This document shows positions 25,832 to 34,337 of a stretch of DNA of 64,000 nucleotides, piece by piece (the stretch's first letter is position 1; the number at the start of each line of letters is the position of its first letter). The translations under genes and the position numbers were made by a program. The stretch comes from CBDEGU01 sp965238045 (lineage in GTDB: Bacteria; Acidobacteriota; Terriglobia; Bryobacterales; UBA6623), in assembly GCA_965238045.1 (NCBI GenBank), contig CBDEGU010000012.1:1178001-1242000 (forward strand). Reading direction: 5' to 3'. The notes under the pieces were generated by a model. It did no database searches. It was given only the letters and a program-made list of their open reading frames with translations, and had not been told where the DNA came from.

Positions 25832-25990
25832 ATCTATCCTCTGCGGGTCGGCGGATGGCGTGTGTCGCCAGCCACGCGCCAGCGAAGGCAGCGCTGCAAG
25901 ACTCCACTCCCGGCTTGAACTATTGCGCGGATCCCTGAACTCATATCTATCCTCTGCGGGTCGGCGGATGGCGTGTGTCGCCAGCCACGC
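25765..25990. repeat. Perfect 113-bp tandem duplication over the start of GT39 copy A
   Basis: Unit 1 is 25765-25877 and unit 2 is 25878-25990. Both contain the same stretch from inside the 5' coding region of the GT39 gene through its ATG and about 45 bases of leader. Unit 2 thus holds a second ATG (25944) with 23 native codons, after which it runs into leader sequence and stops. The identity implies a very recent event. Confidence 0.9.
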
Positions 25991-26011
25991 GGTTGTAATC
26001 GGAACTCAAAC

Positions 26012-26076
26012 CTGCATGTCCTTCATGCGGGTACGGCCGCCGTCGGGCCGAGGCCGCCCGTCCTGCGAGCGGTCGC
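26012..26076 (-). pseudogene. Remnant of the sulfatase 3' end
   Basis: Translated on the minus strand this gives RSQDGRPRPDGGRTRMKDM, against RSQDGQPLPDCGRTRMKDM at the end of the sulfatase at 27892. The stop TAG has become CAG. It lies just upstream of GT39 copy A, exactly where the sulfatase tail lies relative to copy B, so the duplicated unit included the sulfatase 3' end. Confidence 0.82.
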
Positions 26077-26128
26077 GATCGGCTCGGGTACGCACGGACG
26101 TCTCCGCCGAGTCTGGCGCTACGACAGA

Positions 26129-27823
26129 CTACGAAGAGCCGCCGGGTTTGCCCGGCGGTGAGGGCGGCTCGGGCTCTGGGTTCTTTTCGCAACAGTGCAG
26201 CAAGCGGTATCTTTCGTCGTCTCGAATCACTCTGAGCGGCTCGCCCGCGGCTTGCAGATTGGGAACGATCCAGTCGAAGGGGTCTGGCCGCTTGTGGATG
26301 ATGAAGAAACTGGTTTCTTGCTGGCGGAAGCTCTCGTAGCTGGGCACCCGCAACGGCGCCCAGGGAGCGAGTTTCATCAGGGTGACGTCGGAGCTGTCCG
26401 CCCCGGTAAACTTTCGTGCTTTCGCCAGATCGGCTGGGTATACCAGCCTGCGCCGCAAGCTGGCGGATCCATAGTGTGAGCCGCTGATATAGAGATTTGC
26501 GTCCGCAACCACCACTGGTTCGTCCGAGTCTCGCAGGGCAGTGTCTAGGCGCTGAAACAGCGCGACCCTTGCTTCGAGCGGGGTCGTGCCGGTAGCCAGT
26601 TGAAGGGTCGGCCCCAGCCTTGTCAACAGGAAGCCGGCGGCGAAAACCGCGCATACAGCCATGATCGCTCTGCGGCGGTCTCCTAGCGCGTCGCGCAGTG
26701 CAATCACGAGGAGGCAACTGATGCCGAATAGCCCCGCCAGCGCGTAGCGGTAAACGAACGCGCCAGTCGTGAGCATGGTCGCCAGCACATATACGACCGG
26801 CAGACCGGCCAGCGTGCAGACCGCCGCGATTTCGTGCTGGGGAAAACACTCGCTGTTCCCGGTTTGCCGCGCGGGCTGGCTTGGCTGGGTCCATTCCGCC
26901 ACAACGGCCGCCAGTATCGCCCCTGTCGTGCAGATCCCCGCTGGGAGCAGCAAGATCACATAGAAACCAAATATGTCAAGCCATACGACCGGACTCCAAA
27001 AATATTGCAAGTTGGCCTCGCGCGCGCCCAGAATCAGCGGGACATACGCCAGCAGCACCAGCGGACTGAGTCCGATCACGCACCAGAGAGGCCAGTCGAT
27101 TTTGCGCCTCTGATACGCTCGAACCAATTCGCCCGCCCCGAGCGGTATCAGCAGAAGTCCAGCATAGTAATGACTGGAGAGGAGCGCCACCAGGGACAAG
27201 CCCAGAGCGGCAAGCGCCCTGTGCCGCGAACGTCCTTCGATCGCTGCCCGCCAGCACAGGAACGTGATTCCCGTCAGCCCCATCAGCAAGGCATACGGGC
27301 GCGCTTCGTAGGAATATTCATATCCCCAGGTGTTCCAGGCGAACAGCACGGCGGCGGCGCCGTAGAGAGGGCCCGCGCGCCGCCCGATAAAGCAGTAGAG
27401 AGCGGCGCTCATCGCTCCGAACCCCAGCAGCGACGGCAGCCGCGTCGCCAATTCTCCCTCGCCAAGAAGGGCGTGCGAAAAACGTATCAACAAGTGCGCA
27501 AGCGGAGGCTGGTTGTCCGCCCCTTGACGCAGGGCCGCCCACAGCGAACTCAAATCAGGGAGCCGGGCGATATGGAAGGAAATCAGTTCGTCAAACCAAA
27601 GGGGTCGAATCGAGGCCCGCAGACCCGCGTCGAGAACAAAGAGCGCCACGAGCGTCGGCGCAACCAGGCGCTCCAGCCGCGTCCCGATCGGGCTGTGCGG
27701 CCTGCTTTCAGTGTCCATTCCCGCCGCTTCGCCACCCGCCGCCCGCGACCGGCTCAGCCAGCGAAGGCATTGCTGGAAGACTCCGCTCCAGGCCTGAACT
27801 ACTACGCGGATCCCTGAACTCAT
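26129..27823 (-). CDS. Glycosyltransferase family 39-like membrane protein, copy B
   Basis: A 564-residue paralogue of the gene at 24137. The two can be aligned without gaps over most of their length, e.g. LWFDELISFHIARLPDL here against FWFDELLSYHLSRLPDL there, and both keep the FDE catalytic motif. The C-terminal soluble part (KFTGADSSDVTLMKLAPWAP) is also conserved. The start is ATG 27823 in the context GGATAGACATGAGTTCAGGG, nearly the same as in copy A. It is 68 bases downstream of the sulfatase stop and probably cotranscribed with it. Most likely it is the parent copy, because its junction with the complete sulfatase is intact. Confidence 0.85.
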   Translation of the reverse strand: MSSGIRVVVQAWSGVFQQCLRWLSRSRAAGGEAAGMDTESRPHSPIGTRLERLVAPTLVALFVLDAGLRASIRPLWFDELISFHIARLPDLSSLWAALRQGADNQPPLAHLLIRFSHALLGEGELATRLPSLLGFGAMSAALYCFIGRRAGPLYGAAAVLFAWNTWGYEYSYEARPYALLMGLTGITFLCWRAAIEGRSRHRALAALGLSLVALLSSHYYAGLLLIPLGAGELVRAYQRRKIDWPLWCVIGLSPLVLLAYVPLILGAREANLQYFWSPVVWLDIFGFYVILLLPAGICTTGAILAAVVAEWTQPSQPARQTGNSECFPQHEIAAVCTLAGLPVVYVLATMLTTGAFVYRYALAGLFGISCLLVIALRDALGDRRRAIMAVCAVFAAGFLLTRLGPTLQLATGTTPLEARVALFQRLDTALRDSDEPVVVADANLYISGSHYGSASLRRRLVYPADLAKARKFTGADSSDVTLMKLAPWAPLRVPSYESFRQQETSFFIIHKRPDPFDWIVPNLQAAGEPLRVIRDDERYRLLHCCEKNPEPEPPSPPGKPGGSS

Positions 27824-27891
27824 GTCTATCCTCCGCGAGTCGGCGGATGGCGTGTGTCGCCGGCCGGGCGGCTGCGCACGACGGCTCAAAC

Positions 27892-29448
27892 CTACATATC
27901 CTTCATGCGGGTACGGCCACAGTCGGGCAGAGGTTGCCCATCCTGCGAGCGGTCGTCGCCGAGTTCGCCGCGGAGGCGTTCGAGCTCATTGCGCAACTCG
28001 TTGGCCTTGGCCGAGTATCTGGCGTCCTGGTAGAGATTTCTTGTCTCTTGGGGGTCGGTTTCCAGGTCAAAGAGTTCGTACGCCTGAGGCTCCTGAATAT
28101 AGTGCGTCAGCTTCCAGCGGTTCGTCCTCACGCCGCGAATCTGGCCCACGCAGTGATAGCCGGGGTATTCGAAGTATTCATAGAGCCACGACTTGCGCCA
28201 TTGCGTTCGCTGTCCTTCCAGAACCGGCCGCCAGCTTTCGCCGTGACCCTCGGTAGCCTTGGGGCGCCTGATGCCTGCATAGTCGACAATCGTGTGGAAG
28301 ACGTCGTTATTCAGCACCATGTGGTCCCTGTCGACCTGGCCGGCCTCGACGGCCTCGGGATAGCGAACCAGCATCGGCACCCGGATCGACGGCTCATACA
28401 TCAGCCGCTTGTCGAACATGCCCAGCTCGCCGAGGAAGAACCCGTTGTCGCCCGTGTAGATAATCAGCGTGTTCTCGGCCAGGCCCGACGCATCGAGATA
28501 GTCGAGGACGCGCCCCACGTTGTCGTCCACGCCCATGATCGTGCGGTAGTAGTTCTTGAGAAAAATCTGGAAGTTGCGCCTCTTGCGTTCCTGCGGCGGC
28601 AGACTCTTGGGCGAACCGCGTTCCCAAAAATCCGGCATGTCGCCGACCTGCATGTCCGTATTCCGAACAGCAAAAGGCCGGTCGTCGAGCGAGGTGTGAA
28701 AGCTGGCGGGTTCGGGAATCTCAATGTCGTCGAAAACCTTCTCGTGACGCTTCGCCGGCTGCCAGGCACGGTGAGGCGCCTTGAACTGCATCTGTATGCA
28801 AAAGGGCCGGTCCCGCGGCCGAGTTTTCAGCGTCTCCAGACATTGGTCGCCAATCACATCATCGACATAGCCGCGAAACTGCACCGGACCGTTGTTGACG
28901 ATCATTCGCGGGTCGTGATAGCGGCCCTGGCCGGGAAGGATCGCCCAGTGGTCGTAGCCCTTCGGGTTCGACTTCAGGTGCCACTTGCCGATCATCGCCG
29001 TGTAGTAGCCCGCCTTGCGCAGCAGCATCGGGAACGTCGTGACGTTCGGACGCAGAACGCTCGACGGGTTAAGACTCAGCACATCTTCCACCCGCCGTCC
29101 CGCGCGCCGGTAGTTAAACTTCATGTGCGAATCCGCCGGAGGCCCGCCGGCATTCGTCGTGACCCCATGGGCATGAGAGTACAGTCCGGTCAGGATCGTG
29201 CCGCGGCTCGGCGCGCACAGCGAGTTGGTGACGAATCCCTCGGTGAAGCGCACGCCCCCGGCGGCAAGACGGTCCATATGCGGAGTTTTGAGAATCTTGT
29301 TGCCGGCGCAACTCATAGCGTCGCCCCGCTGGTCGTCGGTCATGATGAACAGGACGTTGGGCCGGCTGTCCCGTCCCTTCGAAATATGGGGAAATCCAGC
29401 CGTCGCGGCGGCGGCGCCAATAGATCGGAGTGCGCTTCTGCGAGTCAT
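27892..29448 (-). CDS. Sulfatase (type I, formylglycine), exported
   Basis: A 518-residue arylsulfatase-type enzyme. The N-terminus MTRRSALRSIGAAAATAGF looks like a Tat-type signal. Metal ligands begin with IMTDDQR (Asp38-Asp39), and the formylglycine signature CAPSRGT is at 78-84, with Cys78 as the residue to be oxidised. Further conserved segments are GKWHL, the GDNGFFLGE loop near residue 345 and the ending RTNRWKLTHY...ELFDLETDPQETRNLY. Substrates are usually sulfated polysaccharides. It is followed by GT39 copy B. A second sulfatase tail lies at the right edge of the window. Confidence 0.9.
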   Translation of the reverse strand: MTRRSALRSIGAAAATAGFPHISKGRDSRPNVLFIMTDDQRGDAMSCAGNKILKTPHMDRLAAGGVRFTEGFVTNSLCAPSRGTILTGLYSHAHGVTTNAGGPPADSHMKFNYRRAGRRVEDVLSLNPSSVLRPNVTTFPMLLRKAGYYTAMIGKWHLKSNPKGYDHWAILPGQGRYHDPRMIVNNGPVQFRGYVDDVIGDQCLETLKTRPRDRPFCIQMQFKAPHRAWQPAKRHEKVFDDIEIPEPASFHTSLDDRPFAVRNTDMQVGDMPDFWERGSPKSLPPQERKRRNFQIFLKNYYRTIMGVDDNVGRVLDYLDASGLAENTLIIYTGDNGFFLGELGMFDKRLMYEPSIRVPMLVRYPEAVEAGQVDRDHMVLNNDVFHTIVDYAGIRRPKATEGHGESWRPVLEGQRTQWRKSWLYEYFEYPGYHCVGQIRGVRTNRWKLTHYIQEPQAYELFDLETDPQETRNLYQDARYSAKANELRNELERLRGELGDDRSQDGQPLPDCGRTRMKDM

Positions 29449-29519
29449 GAACTGAAATTGTAGTAGATTGGACGCGAGATTGTTGATCCCGTGAGTGTCG
29501 AGAAACGGCGGCTGCCCGC

Positions 29520-29535
29520 CGGCGGAAGTCCGCCG
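29520..29535 (-). terminator. Hairpin downstream of accC
   Basis: CGGCGG / CCGCCG stem with a 4-base loop, inside a larger G+C-rich dyad (GGCGGC ... GCCGCC), 6 bases after the accC stop on its strand. A TTTCTC run follows on the minus strand. It is a plausible but weak terminator. Confidence 0.4.
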
Positions 29536-29540
29536 CCCGT

Positions 29541-30878
29541 CTACAAGAACCGTTCGATGAAGCCGGTGTCGTAAGTGCCACGCATGAAATCGGGATCGGC
29601 CAGAATGCGCTGATGCAGCGGGATGGAAGTGTGAACACCCTCGATCACGAACATCTCCAAGGCGCGCCGCATGCGGCGAATGGTTTCCGGCCGGTCCCGG
29701 CCGTGGACGATCAATTTCGCGATCAGCGAGTCATAGTAGGGCGGGACGTACCATCCCCCGTAGGCGGCGGTTTCCACCCGCACGCCGGGACCGCCGGGCG
29801 GGTGGAAGGCGGTAATCTTTCCCGCCGAGGGCACAAAGCTCTCCGGGTGCTCGGCATTGATGCGGCACTCCATGGCATGGCCCCGAGACTCGATCTCGTC
29901 CGGCAGCGCCGAGGAGAGATCCTCTCCGGCCGCGACCAGAATCTGGGCCTTCACAAGATCCGTGCCGGTCACCATTTCGGTGACGGGATGCTCCACCTGG
30001 ATGCGCGTGTTCATCTCGATGAAATGGAGTGCGCCGTCCCGATCCTTCAGGAACTCGACCGTCCCGGCGCCGCTGTAGCCTATTTCTTCAAACGCCCGCT
30101 TCAGGAGGTCGCGCATCGCCGCGCGGGTTTCGTCGTCGATACAGGGCGAGGGCGATTCCTCGAGGAGCTTCTGGTGCCGGCGCTGTACCGAACACTCGCG
30201 CTCGCCCAGGACCGCGATCTTGCCGTGCTCGTCGCCAATCAGTTGAAACTCAATATGACGAGGATTCTCAATGAACTTCTCGATATACACGTCGGAAGAC
30301 TGGAAGCTTACCGCCGCTTCGTGCTGCGCCTGATGGCAGAGATCGGGAAGCTCGCCTTCGCTCCTCACGATGCGCATGCCTCGGCCCCCCCCGCCCGCCG
30401 CGGCCTTGATGAGCACCGGATAGCCGATCTCCTCCGCCGCGCGCAGGGCTTCCTCGGTCGACGAGACCAGATCCTCGGTGCCGGGCAGAATCGGCAGGCC
30501 CGCCTGCCGCACCCGCCGCCGCGCCTCGGCCTTGTCGCCCATCATCCGTATGGAATCCGGGCTCGGCCCGATGAATTTGATGTCCGAATCTTCACACACC
30601 TCGGCGAAACGGGCGTTCTCGGCAAGAAAACCGTAACCGGGATGAATCGCGTCCACATCGGTGATTTCCGCCGCGCTGATCACCGCCGGCACATTCAGGT
30701 AGCTCTCCTTGCTGGGAGCCGGCCCGATGCAGAGCGCCTCGTCGGCGTGACGCACGTGCAGCGATGCCCGGTCGGCCTGCGAATAAATCGCGACCGTGCG
30801 AACGCCGAGATCCTTGCAGGCGGCGATGATCCGAAGGGCAATCTCGCCGCGGTTGGCGATCAGAATCTTCTGAAACAT
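29541..30878 (-). CDS. accC: Acetyl-CoA carboxylase, biotin carboxylase subunit
   Basis: A 445-residue biotin carboxylase with the full family pattern: MFQKILIANRGEIALRII at the N-terminus, the HPGYGFLAEN motif, the ATP-grasp glycine loop AAAGGGGRGMR near residues 164-174, GERECSVQRRHQK, and the biotin/carbonate site with EMNTRIQVEHPVTE. The length is standard. It carboxylates biotin on AccB with ATP and bicarbonate, the first half-reaction of fatty acid synthesis. It follows accB by 12 bases, so the two form an operon. AccA and AccD are not in the window. Confidence 0.96.
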   Translation of the reverse strand: MFQKILIANRGEIALRIIAACKDLGVRTVAIYSQADRASLHVRHADEALCIGPAPSKESYLNVPAVISAAEITDVDAIHPGYGFLAENARFAEVCEDSDIKFIGPSPDSIRMMGDKAEARRRVRQAGLPILPGTEDLVSSTEEALRAAEEIGYPVLIKAAAGGGGRGMRIVRSEGELPDLCHQAQHEAAVSFQSSDVYIEKFIENPRHIEFQLIGDEHGKIAVLGERECSVQRRHQKLLEESPSPCIDDETRAAMRDLLKRAFEEIGYSGAGTVEFLKDRDGALHFIEMNTRIQVEHPVTEMVTGTDLVKAQILVAAGEDLSSALPDEIESRGHAMECRINAEHPESFVPSAGKITAFHPPGGPGVRVETAAYGGWYVPPYYDSLIAKLIVHGRDRPETIRRMRRALEMFVIEGVHTSIPLHQRILADPDFMRGTYDTGFIERFL

Positions 30879-30890
30879 TCTAGGAAGGCG

Positions 30891-31313
30891 CTAGCTGGAC
30901 TCTTGAATCGCGAAGAGCGCTTCACCGTACTCGACGGGCTGTCCATTCGAGACGAAGCGTTTCACCACCACGCCCGCGGTGTCGGCCTCGATCTCGTTCA
31001 TCAGTTTCATCGCCTCGATGATGCACAGCACCTGGCCCGGCTCGACGCTATCGCCCACCTGTACGAACGGCGCCGCGTCGGGCGAGGGTCCTTCGTAAAA
31101 CGTGCCGATAATCGGAGCCTCGACCATGGTTGTGGAAGCATCAGCCGCCGCGGCTGGCGGCGGCTCCTCCTGCGCGGGCGCGGGACGGGCCGCGGCGCTG
31201 GATTCCGGACCGCGGCGGATGCGGATTCTCTCGCCATCCCGCTCCAGCTCGAATTCGAGAATCTCTTTTTCGCGGAGCAGATCCATCAGCTCCTTGATTT
31301 CGTCCATGTTCAT
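30891..31313 (-). CDS. accB: Acetyl-CoA carboxylase, biotin carboxyl carrier protein
   Basis: A 140-residue BCCP: an N-terminal helical region (MDEIKELMDLLREKEILEFELERDGERIRIRR), a Pro/Ala-rich linker (about 40-65), and the biotinyl domain with Lys103 in EAMKLMNEI as the biotin attachment site. The pattern APIIGTFYEGPSPDA is standard. It carries carboxybiotin between AccC and the carboxyltransferase. Two ATGs are possible, at 31313 and 31307, differing by two residues. The gene is followed immediately by accC and preceded by an M24 peptidase gene 37 bases upstream, an order common in bacteria (peptidase, accB, accC), though without efp here. Confidence 0.95.
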   Translation of the reverse strand: MNMDEIKELMDLLREKEILEFELERDGERIRIRRGPESSAAARPAPAQEEPPPAAAADASTTMVEAPIIGTFYEGPSPDAAPFVQVGDSVEPGQVLCIIEAMKLMNEIEADTAGVVVKRFVSNGQPVEYGEALFAIQESS

Positions 31314-31350
31314 GGTGTATCCGGCGCTTCTGGTGTAGGGAGCCGGCTCG

Positions 31351-32484
31351 CTAGAGCATCCGCAATTCTTTCGGCGTGGAGGTAAGAATCTCGCAGCCCG
31401 TCTTTGTTACCACGACCGTATCCTCGATTCGAACGCCCCCCAGCCCTTCTACGTAAACGCCCGGCTCGATCGTGATGACCATGCCGACTCGCAGTCGTGT
31501 CTGCTCGGAGGGGCCTAGACGCGGCGATTCATGAATCTCCAGACCCAGGCCATGTCCGGTGGAGTGCGAGAAGGCTTTCTCAAGACGGAACTTTCGCAGT
31601 ACTTGGCGAGCTTTCCGGTCGACGCTCCCGGCGCGGACTCCGGCTCGAACCCCGTCGAGAGCCGCGAGCTGTGCCTCGCGCACCGCCTGGAAGAGATTTC
31701 GTTCCGCCGCCGCGAGCTTTCCAAAACATACCGGCCGCGTCATGTCGCTCGCGTAGCCATCGAGTATAGCACCCTGATCTACGACGATGAGAGCGTTGCG
31801 CGGCAGCCGCAGATCCGCCGGCTCGGCGTGCGGAAGCGCCGAGCGCTCCCCGCCGGCGACGATCGTTCCAAAGGCCGCGCCCTCCGCGCCCAGCTTTTGC
31901 ATTTGGTAGTTGATCTCGGCGGCAAAACGCCTTTCGGTCCAGCGCGGACGCGCGAGAGAGCAGGCCCGCTCGAAGGCCTCTCCGTTGAGGGCGGCCGAGC
32001 GGCGCATCTTCCCGATTTCATCCGCGTCTTTGACCAGGCGCAAGCCCTCGACGAGTCCGCTGAGCGGCACGATGCGGCGTCCCCTGAGCGCTTCACGCAG
32101 ATGCCGGAATACCGCGAAAGGAATACGGTTTTCTTCGACGATGAGCGTCCGGATGCGGCGCTGCTTGAGGTCACCGGCCAGGTCGGCAAGCGGCCGCCGC
32201 TCCGAGATCGCTACAACGATGCCCGAGGTTTGCCTGCGCGCTTGAATCGTGTAGCGGCCGTCGGTGCGCAGAAGCGTCTCGTCGGGGGTGATGATCAAAT
32301 AGCCGCTGCTTCCGGTAAACCCAGTGAGGTAGCGGATGTTCGCCATCCCGCTGACGAGCATGCCCGTGCCGCTGTCGCCGAAACTGGTGTCGCCCAGGTC
32401 CTGGCGGGCTAGCGCGGCCCGGAGTTTCCTCAGCCGCCCGAGAGGACCCGCCGCCGCATGCTGCCGCCTGGACATCGGGGACAT
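31351..32484 (-). CDS. M24 family aminopeptidase (Xaa-Pro peptidase type)
   Basis: A 377-residue protein with an N-terminal creatinase-like domain (ANIRYLTGFTGSSGYLIITPDETLLRTDGRY) and a C-terminal pita-bread catalytic domain. The five metal ligands are visible: Asp in VVDQGA, Asp in GYASDMTR, His in SHSTGHGLGLEIHE, Glu in TIEPGVYVEG, and Glu in GGVRIEDTV. It removes N-terminal residues before proline or cleaves Xaa-Pro dipeptides in the cytoplasm. It starts 2 bases after the AMIN-protein gene stop and precedes accB, so it is part of the same minus-strand run. Confidence 0.9.
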   Translation of the reverse strand: MSPMSRRQHAAAGPLGRLRKLRAALARQDLGDTSFGDSGTGMLVSGMANIRYLTGFTGSSGYLIITPDETLLRTDGRYTIQARRQTSGIVVAISERRPLADLAGDLKQRRIRTLIVEENRIPFAVFRHLREALRGRRIVPLSGLVEGLRLVKDADEIGKMRRSAALNGEAFERACSLARPRWTERRFAAEINYQMQKLGAEGAAFGTIVAGGERSALPHAEPADLRLPRNALIVVDQGAILDGYASDMTRPVCFGKLAAAERNLFQAVREAQLAALDGVRAGVRAGSVDRKARQVLRKFRLEKAFSHSTGHGLGLEIHESPRLGPSEQTRLRVGMVITIEPGVYVEGLGGVRIEDTVVVTKTGCEILTSTPKELRML

Positions 32485-32486
32485 GC

Positions 32487-33218
32487 TCAGTTCGGGGCGA
32501 CGATTACATACAGGCCGTTGATTTGGGGCAGGATCTCAACTTCCGGCCCGCCGACTAGGTCGAGCACGATACGCGCCTTCAGAGGCGTCATGCTGTTCTG
32601 CGCCACCCGCACGCGCTGAACGAGCGGATGGCTCACGCTTAGCTCGCGCTGGCCTCTCTCCAGGGCAACTTGAACACCTGGCAAATCGATCACCCAGCGA
32701 GGAGGATCGTCGAGCCGGAACGAGCGGTATACAGGCTTGCTCCCGGTAGCGACGAAGACCCGCAGTCTGTCTCCTTCCTCGGACGCAACAAGTTGAGTGA
32801 GACGCCCGGGACTCGATGTACCGGCGGCGCGCTGCACCTCTTGGGCGTCTGACGAGGCGGGTCGCACGTCCGGCTCCGCGGCCGGCTCCGATGCCGGCCC
32901 TGGCGGCGAAGAAGACTCTGACGGCTCGCTGTTGGCCGGTTCCGGCTCTCCCCTCACTGCATCCGGCTCGCCAGCCGCCACGCCATCCTGTGGTGCGGGC
33001 TTCGCGGCCGCGGGATCGAGACTGCCGGACGCCGCGGTGAGGCTTTCTCCAGAGTCGCCGAAGTCACTCAACTGCCACCCCAGCACGCCCGCGCCCAGCA
33101 GCAAGAAGATCACCCCCAGCAGGCCCTCGCGCCGTGAGATCAATGCCAACGAACCCCCTGGCGACGCGAGCCTGCCCCCGGAGCCGGATTTCGCCTTGAG
33201 CAAATTCACTCGAATCAT
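32487..33218 (-). CDS. AMIN-domain membrane protein next to pilM
   Basis: A 243-residue protein. It opens MIRVNLLKAK, reminiscent of PilN starts, then has one membrane helix (about residues 36-52, LLGVIFLLLGAGVLGWQL). A long Pro/Ser/Glu-rich linker (about 65-140) leads to a C-terminal AMIN-type beta domain (FVATGSKPVYRSFRLDDPPRWVIDLPGVQVAL ... MTPLKARIVLDL). AMIN domains bind peptidoglycan and occur in PilQ and AmiC. The start codon overlaps the pilM stop by 4 bases (ATGA), so it is coupled to pilM. A role as a type IV pilus inner-membrane/cell-wall linker, merging PilN- and PilQ-like traits, is inference. Confidence 0.78.
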   Translation of the reverse strand: MIRVNLLKAKSGSGGRLASPGGSLALISRREGLLGVIFLLLGAGVLGWQLSDFGDSGESLTAASGSLDPAAAKPAPQDGVAAGEPDAVRGEPEPANSEPSESSSPPGPASEPAAEPDVRPASSDAQEVQRAAGTSSPGRLTQLVASEEGDRLRVFVATGSKPVYRSFRLDDPPRWVIDLPGVQVALERGQRELSVSHPLVQRVRVAQNSMTPLKARIVLDLVGGPEVEILPQINGLYVIVAPN

Positions 33219-34282
33219 AGGTCGTCAAAACTCCTCAGCGCCAACCCGACAGCCACCGCCAGAGCCGGGCCTTGCTCCTCGATCACTTCCTGGGCTGCAT
33301 TGTCAGGATCACAGCGAATGCGCTTGAACGGATCGAGCAGCGATACCGGAATGCTTGTTCTCGTCTGCAGAGCCGAAACGAGCAACGGAAGCCGCACCGC
33401 GCCACCCGAGAGATACAGCCCGTCCATCGAGCGGCTGTCGCTGCGCTCCTGCAACGCCAGCATGTGCTGATCGATCATCTCCCATATTCCGTCGGCCACG
33501 ACCTCGGGGTCGTACGTGTCTCTCTCCTTGGAGATCGCGACGCCCCGGCCGTAAAGCAGGTTTTCACCCTTCATCAGCGAGAGCGTCGCTTGCCGGGCTC
33601 CCACATGCATCAGCAGCGAGATTTCGTCTGGACCAGGCTGATGGTTGAAAATGAACGCGTTGGCCAGCGCGCACGGCTCGGTATCGACGATGTGCGGTGT
33701 CAACCCGGCCAGCGAGACGGTCTCTCTGAGCCAGTCCACTCTTTCGACAGCGACGCTGACCCACAGCGCCCGTACATCGTCGCCTGGCGACTCCTCGTCG
33801 ATTACCTGGCAGTCCACCGCCGCGCGCTCAAACGGGTACGGAATCACCGGTCCAACGCAGCGCTCGAGTTCCGTCTTTCCCTGATCTCCGGAAACACTCG
33901 ACATTCGGTCCATCTGGCAATATACTTTCTCGCCGCCGGCCGACACCGCCGTCTTCTTCGCTGTCAGGCCGTACTGGCTCAACAGAAACTCGATTTCGCA
34001 AGCGATCATGACACCGTCGGTGAGCACGCCGTACATCGTCGCCTCCGCCGGCATCTCGGCGGTTCCCGCCTGTTTTACCGCCACCTCGCCGTCCTTCTTT
34101 TCGAGAACGATGGCCTTGATCGAGTCTAACCCGATGTCCAGGCCCAGAATAGACGTCTCGCCGCGGAACGGCCAGATGCGGAACACCCCGGCTTGTCGCG
34201 CCTTGCGAGCCGCCGCCACGCCCCCGCGCGGGACCCCGTGCCCCTCCCACTCTCCGCCCCTCCACTTGAGAACTGCCATCAT
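33215..34282 (-). CDS. pilM: PilM-type type IV pilus assembly ATPase-like protein
   Basis: A 355-residue actin-fold protein. Key motifs are ILGLDIGLDSIKAIVLEKK (about residues 46-64, the phosphate-1 motif), the connecting region with AVSAGGEKVYCQM, and MDGLYLSGGAVRLPLL near the end (the adenosine motif). PilM binds nucleotide and the PilN N-terminus on the cytoplasmic face of the pilus alignment complex. The N-terminal 40 residues are an extension rich in Arg and Gly. The gene overlaps the AMIN-domain gene downstream. pilN, pilO and pilQ are not recognisable here, so the pilus assignment rests on PilM itself. Confidence 0.82.
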   Translation of the reverse strand: MMAVLKWRGGEWEGHGVPRGGVAAARKARQAGVFRIWPFRGETSILGLDIGLDSIKAIVLEKKDGEVAVKQAGTAEMPAEATMYGVLTDGVMIACEIEFLLSQYGLTAKKTAVSAGGEKVYCQMDRMSSVSGDQGKTELERCVGPVIPYPFERAAVDCQVIDEESPGDDVRALWVSVAVERVDWLRETVSLAGLTPHIVDTEPCALANAFIFNHQPGPDEISLLMHVGARQATLSLMKGENLLYGRGVAISKERDTYDPEVVADGIWEMIDQHMLALQERSDSRSMDGLYLSGGAVRLPLLVSALQTRTSIPVSLLDPFKRIRCDPDNAAQEVIEEQGPALAVAVGLALRSFDDL

Positions 34283-34337
34283 CGCGTCAAACCTTGCCTG
34301 CTCTTTGAACCCTTCTCGATCGTGTGGCCAAAACGTC

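Noticed and set aside
25947..26894. An apparent gene of 315 codons between the two GT39 genes
   Set aside because: It is an out-of-frame reading of GT39 copy B running into the duplicated leader.
27847..29463. A 538-codon plus-strand frame opposite the sulfatase
   Set aside because: Shadow of the sulfatase gene, which has the formylglycine signature.
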